A stretch of 64,000 nt of DNA from the NCBI RefSeq assembly GCF_036226365.1, contig NZ_CP108462.1, positions 7,844,501 to 7,908,500 on the forward strand, read 5' to 3'. This document shows positions 24,477-35,921 of the stretch, piece by piece. Source of the stretch: Streptomyces sp. NBC_01262. GTDB lineage: Bacteria > Actinomycetota > Actinomycetes > Streptomycetales > Streptomycetaceae. Within the stretch, counting starts at the first letter, position 1. Every line of letters begins with the position of its first letter. The notes beneath the pieces are model-generated. The model saw only the letters and a list, made by a program, of their open reading frames with translations, did no database searches and was not told where the DNA came from. The position numbers were made by a program, and so were the translations under genes.

Positions 24477-25820
24477 ATGAAACTCACGATTCTCGGCGGC
24501 GGCGGCTTCCGCGTCCCGCTCGTCTACCGTGCCCTCCTCGCCGACCGGGCCGAGGGCCGCGTCACCCATGTGACCCTGCACGACCTGGATCCGGCACGCC
24601 TGGACGCCATCGTCAAAGTGCTCAGGCAGCAGGCCGACGGCCAGTCCGACGCGCCTGTGGTCACCGTCACCACCGATCTCGACGAGGCCGTGACCGGCGC
24701 GGACTTCGTCTTCTCCGCCATCCGCGTCGGCGGCCTAGCCGGGCGCGTGATCGACGAGCGGGTCGCCCTGGACCAGGGCGTGCTCGGCCAGGAGACCGTC
24801 GGCGCGGGCGGCATCTCGTACGCGCTCCGCACGATCCCCGTCGCCATCGACATCGCCCAGCGCATCGCCCGGCTCGCCCCCGACGCCTGGGTCATCAACT
24901 TCACCAACCCCGCCGGCATGGTCACCGAGGCCATGTCCCGGTACCTCGGCGACCGGGTCATCGGCATCTGCGACTCCCCGGTGGGCCTGGGCAAGCGGGT
25001 CGCCCGGGCGCTCGGCATCGACCCCGAGCGCGCCTGGCTGGACTACGCGGGCCTGAACCACCTCGGGTGGCTCCGGGGAATCTGGGTCGACGGCGTCGAC
25101 CACCTGCCGCGGCTGCTCGCCGACGAGAACGCGCTGACCTCCTTCGAGGAGGGCAAGCTGTTCGGCGCGGACTGGCTGCGCACCCTGGGCGCCGTCCCCA
25201 ACGAATACCTGCACCACTACTACTTCAACCGCGAGTCCGTCGCCGCCGCCCAGGCCGCCGAGCACACCCGCGGCGCCTTCCTCCTCGACCAGCAGGAACG
25301 CTTCTACGAGCGCATGCAGACCCCCGGCACCCCGCCTTTCGCCCTGTGGGACGCCACCCGCCTGGAGCGCGAGGCCACCTACGGAGCCGATGTCCGCGAG
25401 GCCTCCGGCGTCGGCGAGCGCGACTCCTGCGACCTGGAGTCCGGCGGCTACGAGCTGGTCGCCCTCGCCCTGATGCGGGCCATCGCCCTCGACGAGCGCA
25501 CCACCTTGATCCTCAACGTACGCAGCCGGGGCGCCCTGGCGCCCCTGGACGCCGCCGCCGTGGTCGAGGTGCCCTGCCACGTGGACGCCAACGGCGCCCG
25601 CCCCATCACCGGCGAGCCGCTGCCCGACCACGCCATCGGCCTGGTCACCTCGGTCAAGGCCGTCGAACGGGCGGTCATCCACGCCGCGACCAGCGGGGAA
25701 CGGTCGGCCGCGCTGCGGGCCTTCGCCCTGCACCCGCTGATCGACTCCGTCAGCGTCGCACAGCGGCTGCTCGACGGTTACACCAAGCACGTGCCCGCCC
25801 TTGCCTATCTCCGGGACTGA
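24477..25820 (+). CDS. GH4 family glycosidase (6-phospho-beta-glucosidase type)
   Basis: 447-residue NAD- and Mn-dependent hydrolase that works by oxidation at C3 and elimination, then reduction. The NAD motif GGGGFRVP is at 7-14 and NFTNPAGM at 141-148. The conserved metal ligands Cys165 (GICDS) and His195 (GLNHLGW) are present. The set of motifs fits the 6-phospho-beta-glucosidase branch, but the phosphate specificity is not proven. The nearby kinase makes a phospho-sugar plausible. First gene after DeoR. Confidence 0.85.
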   Translation: MKLTILGGGGFRVPLVYRALLADRAEGRVTHVTLHDLDPARLDAIVKVLRQQADGQSDAPVVTVTTDLDEAVTGADFVFSAIRVGGLAGRVIDERVALDQGVLGQETVGAGGISYALRTIPVAIDIAQRIARLAPDAWVINFTNPAGMVTEAMSRYLGDRVIGICDSPVGLGKRVARALGIDPERAWLDYAGLNHLGWLRGIWVDGVDHLPRLLADENALTSFEEGKLFGADWLRTLGAVPNEYLHHYYFNRESVAAAQAAEHTRGAFLLDQQERFYERMQTPGTPPFALWDATRLEREATYGADVREASGVGERDSCDLESGGYELVALALMRAIALDERTTLILNVRSRGALAPLDAAAVVEVPCHVDANGARPITGEPLPDHAIGLVTSVKAVERAVIHAATSGERSAALRAFALHPLIDSVSVAQRLLDGYTKHVPALAYLRD

Positions 25821-25831
25821 GTGGACCAGCC

Positions 25832-28800
25832 ATGCATGACGACCGCAAGCAGGTGGAAGCCCGCCTCGAACGAGCACTGGAGCAGCGGATCCGTCCCGCG
25901 GTGTACGCCGCGTCGGTGCCGCTGACCCTCACCGCCTGGCACGTCCCCGACGAGCCGGTCCCGGTGGCCGAGGCGCTGGCAGCCGCCTACGGTGACTTCT
26001 CCGTCGGCGAGCGCTGGGGACGGCCCTGGTCCACCACCTGGTTCCGCGCCGTCGGCGAGGTCCCCGCCGACTGGGCCGGCAAGCGCGTCGAGGCCGTCTT
26101 CGACCTCGGCTTCGTCGGCGACTGGCCCGGCAACCAGGCCGAGGCCCTGGTCTACGACGCCGCCGGGCACCCGGTGAAGGGCATCGAGCCGCAGAACCAG
26201 TACGTGCCGGTCGCCAAGGCGGCGGACGGCGGCGAGCGGGTGGAGTTTCTGCTCGAAGCCGCCGCCAACCCCGACATCCTCGCCAAGGGCTTCCTCCCCA
26301 CCCCCTTCGGCGACAAGCTCACCGCCCCGCCCGAGCCGATCTACACCTTCGGCCGCGCCGACCTCGCGATCCTCGACGAGAACGTCTGGCACCTCGTCCT
26401 GGACATCGAGGTGGCCGGCGAGCTGATGCGCGAGCTGGCCATGACCGACGCCCGCCGCCACGAACTGCTGCGCGCCCTGGAGCGGATGCTCGACGTCCTC
26501 GACATCGCCGATGTCGCGGGAACCGCCGAGGCGGCCCGCGCCGAACTGGTCGACGTCCTGTCCCGGCCCGCCCACGCCAGCGCCCACACCCTGTCCTCCG
26601 TGGGCCACGCCCACATCGACAGCGCCTGGCTCTGGCCCCTGCGCGAGACCGTACGCAAGACCTCCCGCACCTTCTCCAACGTCACGGCCCTGGCCGCCGA
26701 CTACCCCGACTTCGTCTTCGCCTGCTCCCAGGCCCAGCAGTACGCCTGGGCCAAGGAGCACTACCCCGAGGTGTACCGGCGGATGCAGGACGCCGCCAAG
26801 GCCGGCAACTGGGTCCCCGTCGGCGGCATGTGGGTCGAGGCCGACGGCAACCTCCCCGGCGGCGAGGCCCTGGCCCGTCAGCTCGTCCACGGCAAGCGCT
26901 TCTTCGCCGACGAGTTCGGCGTCGAGTGCGAGGGCGTCTGGCTGCCGGACTCCTTCGGCTACACCGGCGCGTACCCGCAGCTCGCCAAGCTCGCCGGCAT
27001 GCACTGGTTCCTCACCCAGAAGATCTCCTGGAACCAGACCAACAAGATGCCCCACCACACCTTCTGGTGGGAGGGCATCGACGGCAGCCGGGTCTTCACC
27101 CACTTCCCGCCCGTCGACACCTACAACGCGGTCTTCTCCGGCGAGGAGATGGCCCACGCCTCCCGCAACTACGCGGACAAGGGCGGCGGGCAGCGCTCTC
27201 TCGTCCCCTTCGGCCACGGCGACGGCGGTGGCGGCCCCACCCGCGAGATGATGGAGAAGGCCCGCCGCCTGCGGGACCTGGAGGGCTCGCCCAAGGTCGT
27301 CATCCAGGACCCCAACCTCTTCTTCCGCGACGCCCAGGCCGAATACCCCGACGCCCCGGTCTGGTCCGGCGAGCTGTATCTGGAGCTCCACCGCGCCACC
27401 TACACCAGCCAGGCCCGCACCAAGTCCGGCAACCGCCGCAGCGAACACCTCCTGCGCGAGGCCGAGCTGTGGGCTGCCACGGCCGCCCTCCAGGCAGGTC
27501 ACCCCTACCCCTACGAGGACCTCGACCGCCTCTGGAAGACGGTGCTGCTGCACCAGTTCCACGACATCCTGCCCGGCAGCTCCATCGCCTGGGTCCACCG
27601 CGAGGCCGAAGCCACATACGCCCGGGTGAAGGAGGAGCTGGAGGCCATCATCGGGGCGGCGGCGAAGGCTCTCTCCCGGTCGGGGGTAGGCCGCCCGCCT
27701 GAGGCGGAGCGGGCTGGCCCGACCGGGGCCACGGCCGACCCGCACCCCACGGCCTGGGTCCTCAACGCAGGCCCTCGCCCGCGCACGGAAGTGATCGCCG
27801 TGCCAGCGGACCTCGCCCCGGCAGGCCAGCCCCTGGCAAACGGCTCCGTCGCCGTCTACGCGACCGTCCCCGCGTCAGGGGCCTCGCCCCTGACCACCGC
27901 GCAGCCCCTGCTCACCGTCACCGTCACGGACCGCGTCCTCGACAACGGCCTGGTCCGCGTCACGCTGGACGACGACGGCCTCTTCACCTCCGTACGGGAC
28001 CTGGAGGCCGACCGCGAGGTCCTCGCCCCCGGCGAGCGCGGCAACCTGCTGCGCCTGCACACGGACCTGCCGAACGAGTGGGACGCCTGGGACATCGACC
28101 GGCACTACAAGCGGCAGTACACCGACCTGACCGCAGTGGACGAGATCACGATCGCGGAGAGCGGCCCGCTGCTCGGCGCGATCCGGATCGTCCGGACCTT
28201 CGGGGACTCCACCGTCACCCAGATCGTCCGCCTGCGCGCCGGAAGCCACCGGATCGACATCGAGACCGAGATCGACTGGCACGAGACGGAGAAGATCCTC
28301 AAGGCGACCTTCCCGCTCGACGTACACGCCGACCGCTCGGCCGCCGAGATCCAGTTCGGCCATGTGTTCCGCCCGACGCACACCAACACCAGCTGGGAGG
28401 CGGCCCGTTTCGAGGTCTTCTGCCACCGCTGGGTGCACGTGGCGGAGGCCGGCTACGGCGTGGCGGTCCTCAACGACTCGACGTACGGCCATGACGTCAG
28501 CCGCACCGCCCGCCCGGAGGACGGCGGCACCACGACGACCCTGCGCCTCAGCCTCGTGCGGGCCCCCCGCTGCCCCGACCCGGCCGCGGACCAGGGCAGG
28601 CACAAGATGACGTACTCGCTGCTGCCGGGCGCGTCCGTCGCGGACGCCGTCGAGGGCGGCTACGCGCTCAACCTGCCGCTGCGGGTCGTGGACGGCACGG
28701 CCGCCGAGCCCACCGCCCCGCTGGCGACGCTCGACGGCCAGGCCGCCGCGATCGAGGCGGTCAAGCTGGCCGACGACCGCTCCGGCGACGTGATCGTCCG

Positions 28801-29005
28801 GCTCTACGAATCCCTGGGCGGCCGGGCCGCGACCACTCTGCGCCCCGGCTTCCCCGTGGCACAGGCCCGCGTCACCGACCTGCTGGAACGCCCGATGGCC
28901 GACGAGCAGCCGATCGAACCGGACGCGGACGGCGGCATCGCGGTGAACCTGCGTCCCTTCCAGGTCCTCACCCTGCGGCTCACGCCGGGATCGCCGTGCG
29001 CGTAG
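25832..29005 (+). CDS. GH38 alpha-mannosidase with an embedded palindromic repeat
   Basis: 1057-residue cytosolic alpha-mannosidase. The Zn-site HAHID (His259, His261 region, Asp263) and the nucleophile Asp373 in WLPDSFGYTG are clear, and HQFHDILPGS supplies a further Zn ligand. The C-terminal beta-sandwich domains begin near residue 640. Residues 615-632, a linker, are encoded by a 53-bp palindromic repeat that is non-coding elsewhere (42205-42257), so this is probably an in-frame insertion. ATG at 25832, 11 bases after the GH4 stop. Confidence 0.9.
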   Translation: MHDDRKQVEARLERALEQRIRPAVYAASVPLTLTAWHVPDEPVPVAEALAAAYGDFSVGERWGRPWSTTWFRAVGEVPADWAGKRVEAVFDLGFVGDWPGNQAEALVYDAAGHPVKGIEPQNQYVPVAKAADGGERVEFLLEAAANPDILAKGFLPTPFGDKLTAPPEPIYTFGRADLAILDENVWHLVLDIEVAGELMRELAMTDARRHELLRALERMLDVLDIADVAGTAEAARAELVDVLSRPAHASAHTLSSVGHAHIDSAWLWPLRETVRKTSRTFSNVTALAADYPDFVFACSQAQQYAWAKEHYPEVYRRMQDAAKAGNWVPVGGMWVEADGNLPGGEALARQLVHGKRFFADEFGVECEGVWLPDSFGYTGAYPQLAKLAGMHWFLTQKISWNQTNKMPHHTFWWEGIDGSRVFTHFPPVDTYNAVFSGEEMAHASRNYADKGGGQRSLVPFGHGDGGGGPTREMMEKARRLRDLEGSPKVVIQDPNLFFRDAQAEYPDAPVWSGELYLELHRATYTSQARTKSGNRRSEHLLREAELWAATAALQAGHPYPYEDLDRLWKTVLLHQFHDILPGSSIAWVHREAEATYARVKEELEAIIGAAAKALSRSGVGRPPEAERAGPTGATADPHPTAWVLNAGPRPRTEVIAVPADLAPAGQPLANGSVAVYATVPASGASPLTTAQPLLTVTVTDRVLDNGLVRVTLDDDGLFTSVRDLEADREVLAPGERGNLLRLHTDLPNEWDAWDIDRHYKRQYTDLTAVDEITIAESGPLLGAIRIVRTFGDSTVTQIVRLRAGSHRIDIETEIDWHETEKILKATFPLDVHADRSAAEIQFGHVFRPTHTNTSWEAARFEVFCHRWVHVAEAGYGVAVLNDSTYGHDVSRTARPEDGGTTTTLRLSLVRAPRCPDPAADQGRHKMTYSLLPGASVADAVEGGYALNLPLRVVDGTAAEPTAPLATLDGQAAAIEAVKLADDRSGDVIVRLYESLGGRAATTLRPGFPVAQARVTDLLERPMADEQPIEPDADGGIAVNLRPFQVLTLRLTPGSPCA
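27675..27727 (+). repeat. Palindromic repeat, family C, inside the alpha-mannosidase gene
   Basis: Outer arms CCCGGTCGGG (27675-27684) and CCCGACCGGG (27718-27727) enclose a 33-bp core that differs from the copy at 42215-42247 by one base. It is translated in frame without a stop. Confidence 0.85.
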
Positions 29006-29721
29006 CCACGCTCAACATCTGGTGCCGGCGCGGCCCCTGGGCCGACCGGCTCCAGCTGATCCGCGCCGGTATCCGGTATCTGGCCCCGGATGTCCTCGCT
29101 CTCCAGGAGGTCATCCGGGACCGGGACGGCTGCCAGGCCCACGAGCTGGCCGCCGGGCTGGGCTACCACGTGGCCTACGCCCCGGCGGCCGGCCCGCAGG
29201 GCAACGCCCTGCTCAGCCGCCACCCGATCGTGGACCACCACACCCTCCCGCTCCCCGGCGCCGACCGCGCCGAACCGCGCTCCCTGCTCTGCGCTCGCCT
29301 GGCCACCCCGGGCGGCGAACTTCCGGTCTACGTAACCCACCTGGCCTGGAAGGCGGACGAGAGCGAGCTCCGCCAGGAGCAGGTGCGTTTCATCGCGGAC
29401 CACGTAGAGAAGGACGCGCTCGGCGAAACCGCCGTCCTCGCCGGGGACTTCAACGCCTGCCCCGGCGCGCCCGAGGTCACCCACCTCACCACCACCGGCT
29501 GGACCGATGCCTGGGCCCACGCGGGCGACGGCACCGACGGCCACACCTTCGACCGCGCCAACGGCTACGCCCGCGAATGGGACGAACCCGATCAGCGCCT
29601 CGACTACCTGTTCGTCCGCGAGGGAAGCCTCACTCCGCGCTCCACGAGGCTTGCCTTCGCCGACCCCCACGACGGCGTCTGGCCGTCGGACCACTTCGGT
29701 GTCATGACCGACCTTCGCTGA
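28996..29721 (+). CDS. Endonuclease/exonuclease/phosphatase (EEP) family protein
   Basis: 241-residue metal-dependent phosphoesterase. Glu38 in LQEVIR, Asp151 and Asn153 in GDFN and Asp232-His233 in SDHFG are the expected active-site residues. The GTG start overlaps the mannosidase stop by ten bases, so it is part of the glycosidase operon. No signal peptide. Substrate unknown; family members act on nucleic acids, phospholipids or sugar phosphates, and the operon suggests the last. Confidence 0.75.
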   Translation: MRVATLNIWCRRGPWADRLQLIRAGIRYLAPDVLALQEVIRDRDGCQAHELAAGLGYHVAYAPAAGPQGNALLSRHPIVDHHTLPLPGADRAEPRSLLCARLATPGGELPVYVTHLAWKADESELRQEQVRFIADHVEKDALGETAVLAGDFNACPGAPEVTHLTTTGWTDAWAHAGDGTDGHTFDRANGYAREWDEPDQRLDYLFVREGSLTPRSTRLAFADPHDGVWPSDHFGVMTDLR

Positions 29722-29738
29722 AGGGACACCCTCACCCC

Positions 29739-32666
<2,928 letters not shown>

Positions 32667-32674
32667 GCCCCGGC

Positions 32675-32698
32675 TCAGTACGTCACGAAGATCCGCCG
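32675..32698. repeat. 24-bp direct repeat, copy 1
   Basis: Identical to 32823-32846, which is the 3' end (last seven codons and stop) of the peptidase remnant on the minus strand. The copies are 148 bp apart and enclose a family B repeat, as expected for insertion with duplication of the target. Confidence 0.85.
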
Positions 32699-32730
32699 TT
32701 CCCGTCCGGTCCTGTCCTTCGTGCCGCCCT

Positions 32731-32779
32731 CGCGGGCGCTTCGCTTGCTTCGGGCGGCTGCGCCGGACTCCGTCCGTCG
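32731..32779 (+). repeat. Dispersed repeat, family B
   Basis: GCGGGCGCTTCGCTTGCTTC followed by a shared GCGGCTGCGCCGGACTCCG segment; the second part recurs at 48191-48223 and a variant of the whole is inverted at 3632-3686. Enclosed by the 24-bp direct repeat. Confidence 0.75.
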
Positions 32780-32822
32780 TGCCGGGGTGTCGGGGTGTCG
32801 GGTGTGGTCACTGGGGCGTGCG

Positions 32823-33161
32823 TCAGTACGTCACGAAGATCCGCCGAGCCGGACCGTCGATCCGGACCCGGCCCCCATACGGCATGACGACGCGCGGGTC
32901 GGTGTGGCCGAGGTCCACGTCGAGGACGGCGAGAGTGTCGGGGGCGTACTCGGCGAGGGCGCGCAGGACCGCCTGGCGCTGCGCGGCGGCGTAGCGCTCC
33001 CGCTCGGCGGCGGTCAGCGGGGCCTCGAAGGACCAGCTCTGGGGGCGGCCCATCAGGAGCGCCGGGAAGCGGGCGAGCAGCCCGCGCTCGCCCATGTTGC
33101 GCAGGGTGCGGTAGACCTCCTCGCCGCTGGGCATCTCCTCGGAGGTCTCCGGGAAGAGCAC
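32823..33161 (-). pseudogene. Truncated LD-carboxypeptidase / MccF-like S66 peptidase (C-terminal remnant)
   Basis: 112 residues, starting at a GTG, match only the C-terminal third of S66 peptidases (about 340 residues) as I remember them: VLFPETSEEMPSGEEVYRTL, LLMGRPQSWSFE and GHTDPRVVMPYGG. The frame extends upstream through Glu-Gly-Cys, still family-like, then hits a TGA at 33171-33173, after which similarity ends. The serine nucleophile domain is missing, so it should be inactive. Its last 24 bases are duplicated at 32675-32698. Confidence 0.7.
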
Positions 33162-33204
33162 GCAGCCCTCTCACCGGCCCGACCACCGGATTTCCGCCGG
33201 GAAC

Positions 33205-33546
33205 TCAGGCCGCGTCGGTCCGGTGCGGGGTGAAGGTCACGCGAGTGTCGTCATCGTCGAGGGCGATGTTGAGCGAGGCGTCCAAGGCCTTGGCCAGTTT
33301 GGCGAGGAGAGGCAGGGTGGGGACGGTGTCGGAGCCTTCGATGCGCGAGATCTTCGCCTGGGTCAGCCCGGCACGGGCGGCCAGCTCGCTCTGCGTCAGC
33401 GCGAGCTCGGTACGGCGCTCATACACGGCTTTTGCGAGAGCCATGGACAGCCGGATCTCGTGACGGGCCTCCGCGACGTCCTCGGGCTCGGTGAAGCCCT
33501 CGGTCAGCTTCCGCTCGCGCAGGGTCTTCCAGCGGCTGTGGCTCAT
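33205..33546 (-). CDS. XRE-family antitoxin (HigA-like)
   Basis: 113-residue protein with a helix-turn-helix at about 50-105 (LTQSELAARAGLTQAKISRI). The DDDDTRVTF tail is typical of antitoxins paired with Gp49-like toxins. Its ATG overlaps the TGA of the toxin gene upstream (ATGA), giving the toxin-first order of higBA. It should bind the palindrome before the toxin gene and neutralise the toxin. Confidence 0.8.
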   Translation of the reverse strand: MSHSRWKTLRERKLTEGFTEPEDVAEARHEIRLSMALAKAVYERRTELALTQSELAARAGLTQAKISRIEGSDTVPTLPLLAKLAKALDASLNIALDDDDTRVTFTPHRTDAA

Positions 33547-33926
33547 CGCTCGGCCTCGCCTTCCTCGATGATGCGGACGAACTCCACGTGTGCCGGGCCA
33601 TGTTCGGCTTCGCAGATCTTCTGGGCCAGCTTGGCGCGCTTGACCTCGGCCTCCTCCCGCATCCTCGTCTTCCGGAAGACGGTCAGCAGGATGGCGGTGC
33701 GGTTGGGGGTGAGCCAGTAGGTGATGCGTATGGCGGCACCGTCCAGGGTGGGACGCAGTTCCCGGACGCCATCGCCGAGGTGGCGCGCGTACGGTTCGCC
33801 GAGCGCGACGGCGTGTTCGCCGAGAAGGCCAACGTACTCGTCGACCTTGAGGAAGTGCTTGGCCGGCAGAGTTTCCAGCCAGTCCCGCACCTCGGGCTCG
33901 ATCTCGATCGCGAAGAGCTCTTCCAC
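33543..33926 (-). CDS. RelE/HigB-type toxin (phage Gp49-like)
   Basis: 127-residue basic protein. The core IRITYWLTPNRTAILLTVFRKTRMR matches the Gp49/HigB toxin fold, a ribosome-dependent mRNA interferase family. The Arg and Lys residues in FRKTR are likely functional. GTG start at 33926. The C-terminal extension (about 100-127) is helical. The pair lies beside a broken peptidase gene between two sugar loci, consistent with a recently acquired small module. Confidence 0.8.
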   Translation of the reverse strand: MEELFAIEIEPEVRDWLETLPAKHFLKVDEYVGLLGEHAVALGEPYARHLGDGVRELRPTLDGAAIRITYWLTPNRTAILLTVFRKTRMREEAEVKRAKLAQKICEAEHGPAHVEFVRIIEEGEAER

Positions 33927-33939
33927 TTCGCGAGGTTAT

Positions 33940-33955
33940 ATGTCGTCGACGACAT
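33940..33955. promoter_or_regulatory. 16-bp perfect palindrome, probable toxin-antitoxin operator
   Basis: ATGTCGTCGACGACAT lies 14 bases before the toxin start codon. Position and symmetry fit autorepression by the antitoxin dimer or the toxin-antitoxin complex. Confidence 0.65.
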
Positions 33956-33972
33956 GTGCAAGTGCTGCTCCG

Positions 33973-34995
33973 CTACGCGGACGCGCGCCGCACCAGCTCC
34001 GTCGGCAGGATCACCGCCGACGCCTCCTCACCGGAGATACGGGCCAGCAGCACCCGCACCATCTCGCTGCTGATGCGGTCGAAGGGCTGACGGATCGTCG
34101 TGAGCGGCGGCCGGGTCCCCAGCGCTGCGGGGGAGTCGTCGAAGCCGCCGACGGCGACGTCCTCCGGGACGCGGCGGCCCGCGACCTCAAGTGCCACGAG
34201 GGCGCCCTGGGCCATGAGGTCGGAGGCGACGAAGACCGCGTCCAGGTCGGGGGCACGGGCGAGGAGCGCGGCCATCGAGGCCTCGCCGCTGGCGCGGCTG
34301 TAGTCGCCCTCGGCGATGAGACGGTCGTCGGCTTCGAGGCCGGCGGCGGTCAGTTCCTCGCGGTAGCCGGCGAGGCGCTGGACGCCGCCGGGGGTGTCGA
34401 GGGGGCCGGTGATCATGGCGATGCGGCGGCGGCCGGTGGCGGCGAGGTGGCGGACCATCTGGTGGGCGCCGCCGCGCTCGTCGACGGCGACGTAGGCGAT
34501 GGCGCGGCTCTGCCCGAGCGGCTCGCCGCAGGCCACGACCGGCACGCCGGCCTTCTCCAGCCGCTCGGCCATCGGGTTGCCGGAGTGGCTGGAGACCAGA
34601 AGGACGCCGTCGACGTGGCCGCCGGTGATGTAGCGGCTTATACGCCGCCGCTCGGCCTCATTGCCGGCGATCATCAGCAGGAGGGGGATGTCGTGGGCGG
34701 CCAGGGCCTGGGTGCAGCCGCGCAGCAGGACGTTGAAGTTCGGGTCCTCGAAGAAGCGCTCCTGCGGCTCGGTGAGCAGGAAACCCACCGAGTCCGAGCG
34801 GCCGGTGATCAGGCTCCGCGCATGCCGGTTGACCACGTACCCGGTCTTGCGGATGGCGGCGTTGACCGCGTCGAGCGCCGCCGGGCTGACGTTGTGCCCG
34901 CCGTTGAGCACACGGGAGACGGTGCCGCGGGAGACACCCGCCTCGCGTGCCACGTCGTGGATCGTGGGCGGGCGGCGGCGTTCTGTACGAGGCAT
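33973..34995 (-). CDS. LacI-family regulator of the galactan locus
   Basis: 340-residue repressor. The N-terminal HTH with TIHDVAREAGVSRGTVSRVL and the hinge helix are canonical, and a periplasmic-binding-like ligand domain follows (about 65-340). The ATG at 34995 is chosen because the HTH begins right after it; the long upstream extension of the frame is rejected as it runs through the permease gene. It lies downstream of the transporter genes and is the likely reader of the 38305-38322 palindrome, by analogy with GanR of Bacillus. Confidence 0.85.
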   Translation of the reverse strand: MPRTERRRPPTIHDVAREAGVSRGTVSRVLNGGHNVSPAALDAVNAAIRKTGYVVNRHARSLITGRSDSVGFLLTEPQERFFEDPNFNVLLRGCTQALAAHDIPLLLMIAGNEAERRRISRYITGGHVDGVLLVSSHSGNPMAERLEKAGVPVVACGEPLGQSRAIAYVAVDERGGAHQMVRHLAATGRRRIAMITGPLDTPGGVQRLAGYREELTAAGLEADDRLIAEGDYSRASGEASMAALLARAPDLDAVFVASDLMAQGALVALEVAGRRVPEDVAVGGFDDSPAALGTRPPLTTIRQPFDRISSEMVRVLLARISGEEASAVILPTELVRRASA

Positions 34996-35024
34996 ACGGC
35001 GCTTTCTCTCGGGGCTGTCTTGCT

Positions 35025-35921
35025 TCAGGACTTTACGGCTCCGGAGAGCAGATCCAGGCTCCAGAACCGCTGAATGACCAGGAACAGCGCGATCAACGGC
35101 ACGATCGCCAGCATGGCCCCCGTGATGACCAGTGTGTAGAGGGCGGGGGCGGACGCACCCTGCTGGAGCAGCGTGTACAGGCCAAGCGTGACCGGGAACT
35201 TCTCGTCGTCTCCCAGCATGATGAAGGGCAGCAGGAAGTTGTTCCAGATGGCCACGAACTGGAACAGGAAGACCGTCACCAGCCCCGGCAGCATCATCGG
35301 CAGCCCGATCCGCGAGAAGATCCCCCACTCCCGGGCCCCGTCCATCCGGGCGGCCTCCACGACGTCGTCGGGGACGGCGGCGGCCGCGTAGATCCGGGCC
35401 AGATAGATCCCGTACGGGGACAGGATGCTCGGCAGCAGCACGGACAGGTAGCTGTCGGCCAGGTCGGCCTTGGCCATCAGCAGGTACTGCGGGATGGCCA
35501 GGATGACCGGGGGCATCAGCACGCCGGTGAGCAGCACGTTGAATATCGTCTCGCGCCCCCGGAAGCGGTACTTGGCGAGCGCGTAGCCGCTCAGCGCGGA
35601 GACCGCGGTGGACAGCAGCGCGCCCAGGCCCGCGTAGAAGAGGGAGTTCAGCATCCACTGCCAGTAGACGCCGTCCCGGTACGCCGACAGCTCCTTGACG
35701 TTGTCCGCGAGCCCGCTGCCGGGGAGGAAGGTGAAGGTCGAGAACAGCTCGCTGCTGCTCTTGGTCGACGCCACCAGCACCCAGGCCACCGGCAGCAGGC
35801 AGTACGCCGCGCCGAGCAGCAGCACGACGGTCGGTATCAGCCCGAGGCGGCGCAGGCCCCGGCGGCGGGCGGTGTCGGAGGCCGTATGTACCTCGGGGCG
35901 GGCGACTGCGGTGGCGCTCAT
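35025..35921 (-). CDS. Galacto-oligosaccharide ABC permease (MalG/GanQ type)
   Basis: 298-residue membrane protein with six segments and EAA loop DVVEAARMDGAREWGIFSRIGLP. Its ATG overlaps the preceding permease TGA. The locus order (binding protein, permease, permease, LacI; GH42 and GH53 divergent) resembles the gan galactan genes, so galactotriose-like oligomers from galactan are the probable substrate. Confidence 0.9.
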   Translation of the reverse strand: MSATAVARPEVHTASDTARRRGLRRLGLIPTVVLLLGAAYCLLPVAWVLVASTKSSSELFSTFTFLPGSGLADNVKELSAYRDGVYWQWMLNSLFYAGLGALLSTAVSALSGYALAKYRFRGRETIFNVLLTGVLMPPVILAIPQYLLMAKADLADSYLSVLLPSILSPYGIYLARIYAAAAVPDDVVEAARMDGAREWGIFSRIGLPMMLPGLVTVFLFQFVAIWNNFLLPFIMLGDDEKFPVTLGLYTLLQQGASAPALYTLVITGAMLAIVPLIALFLVIQRFWSLDLLSGAVKS

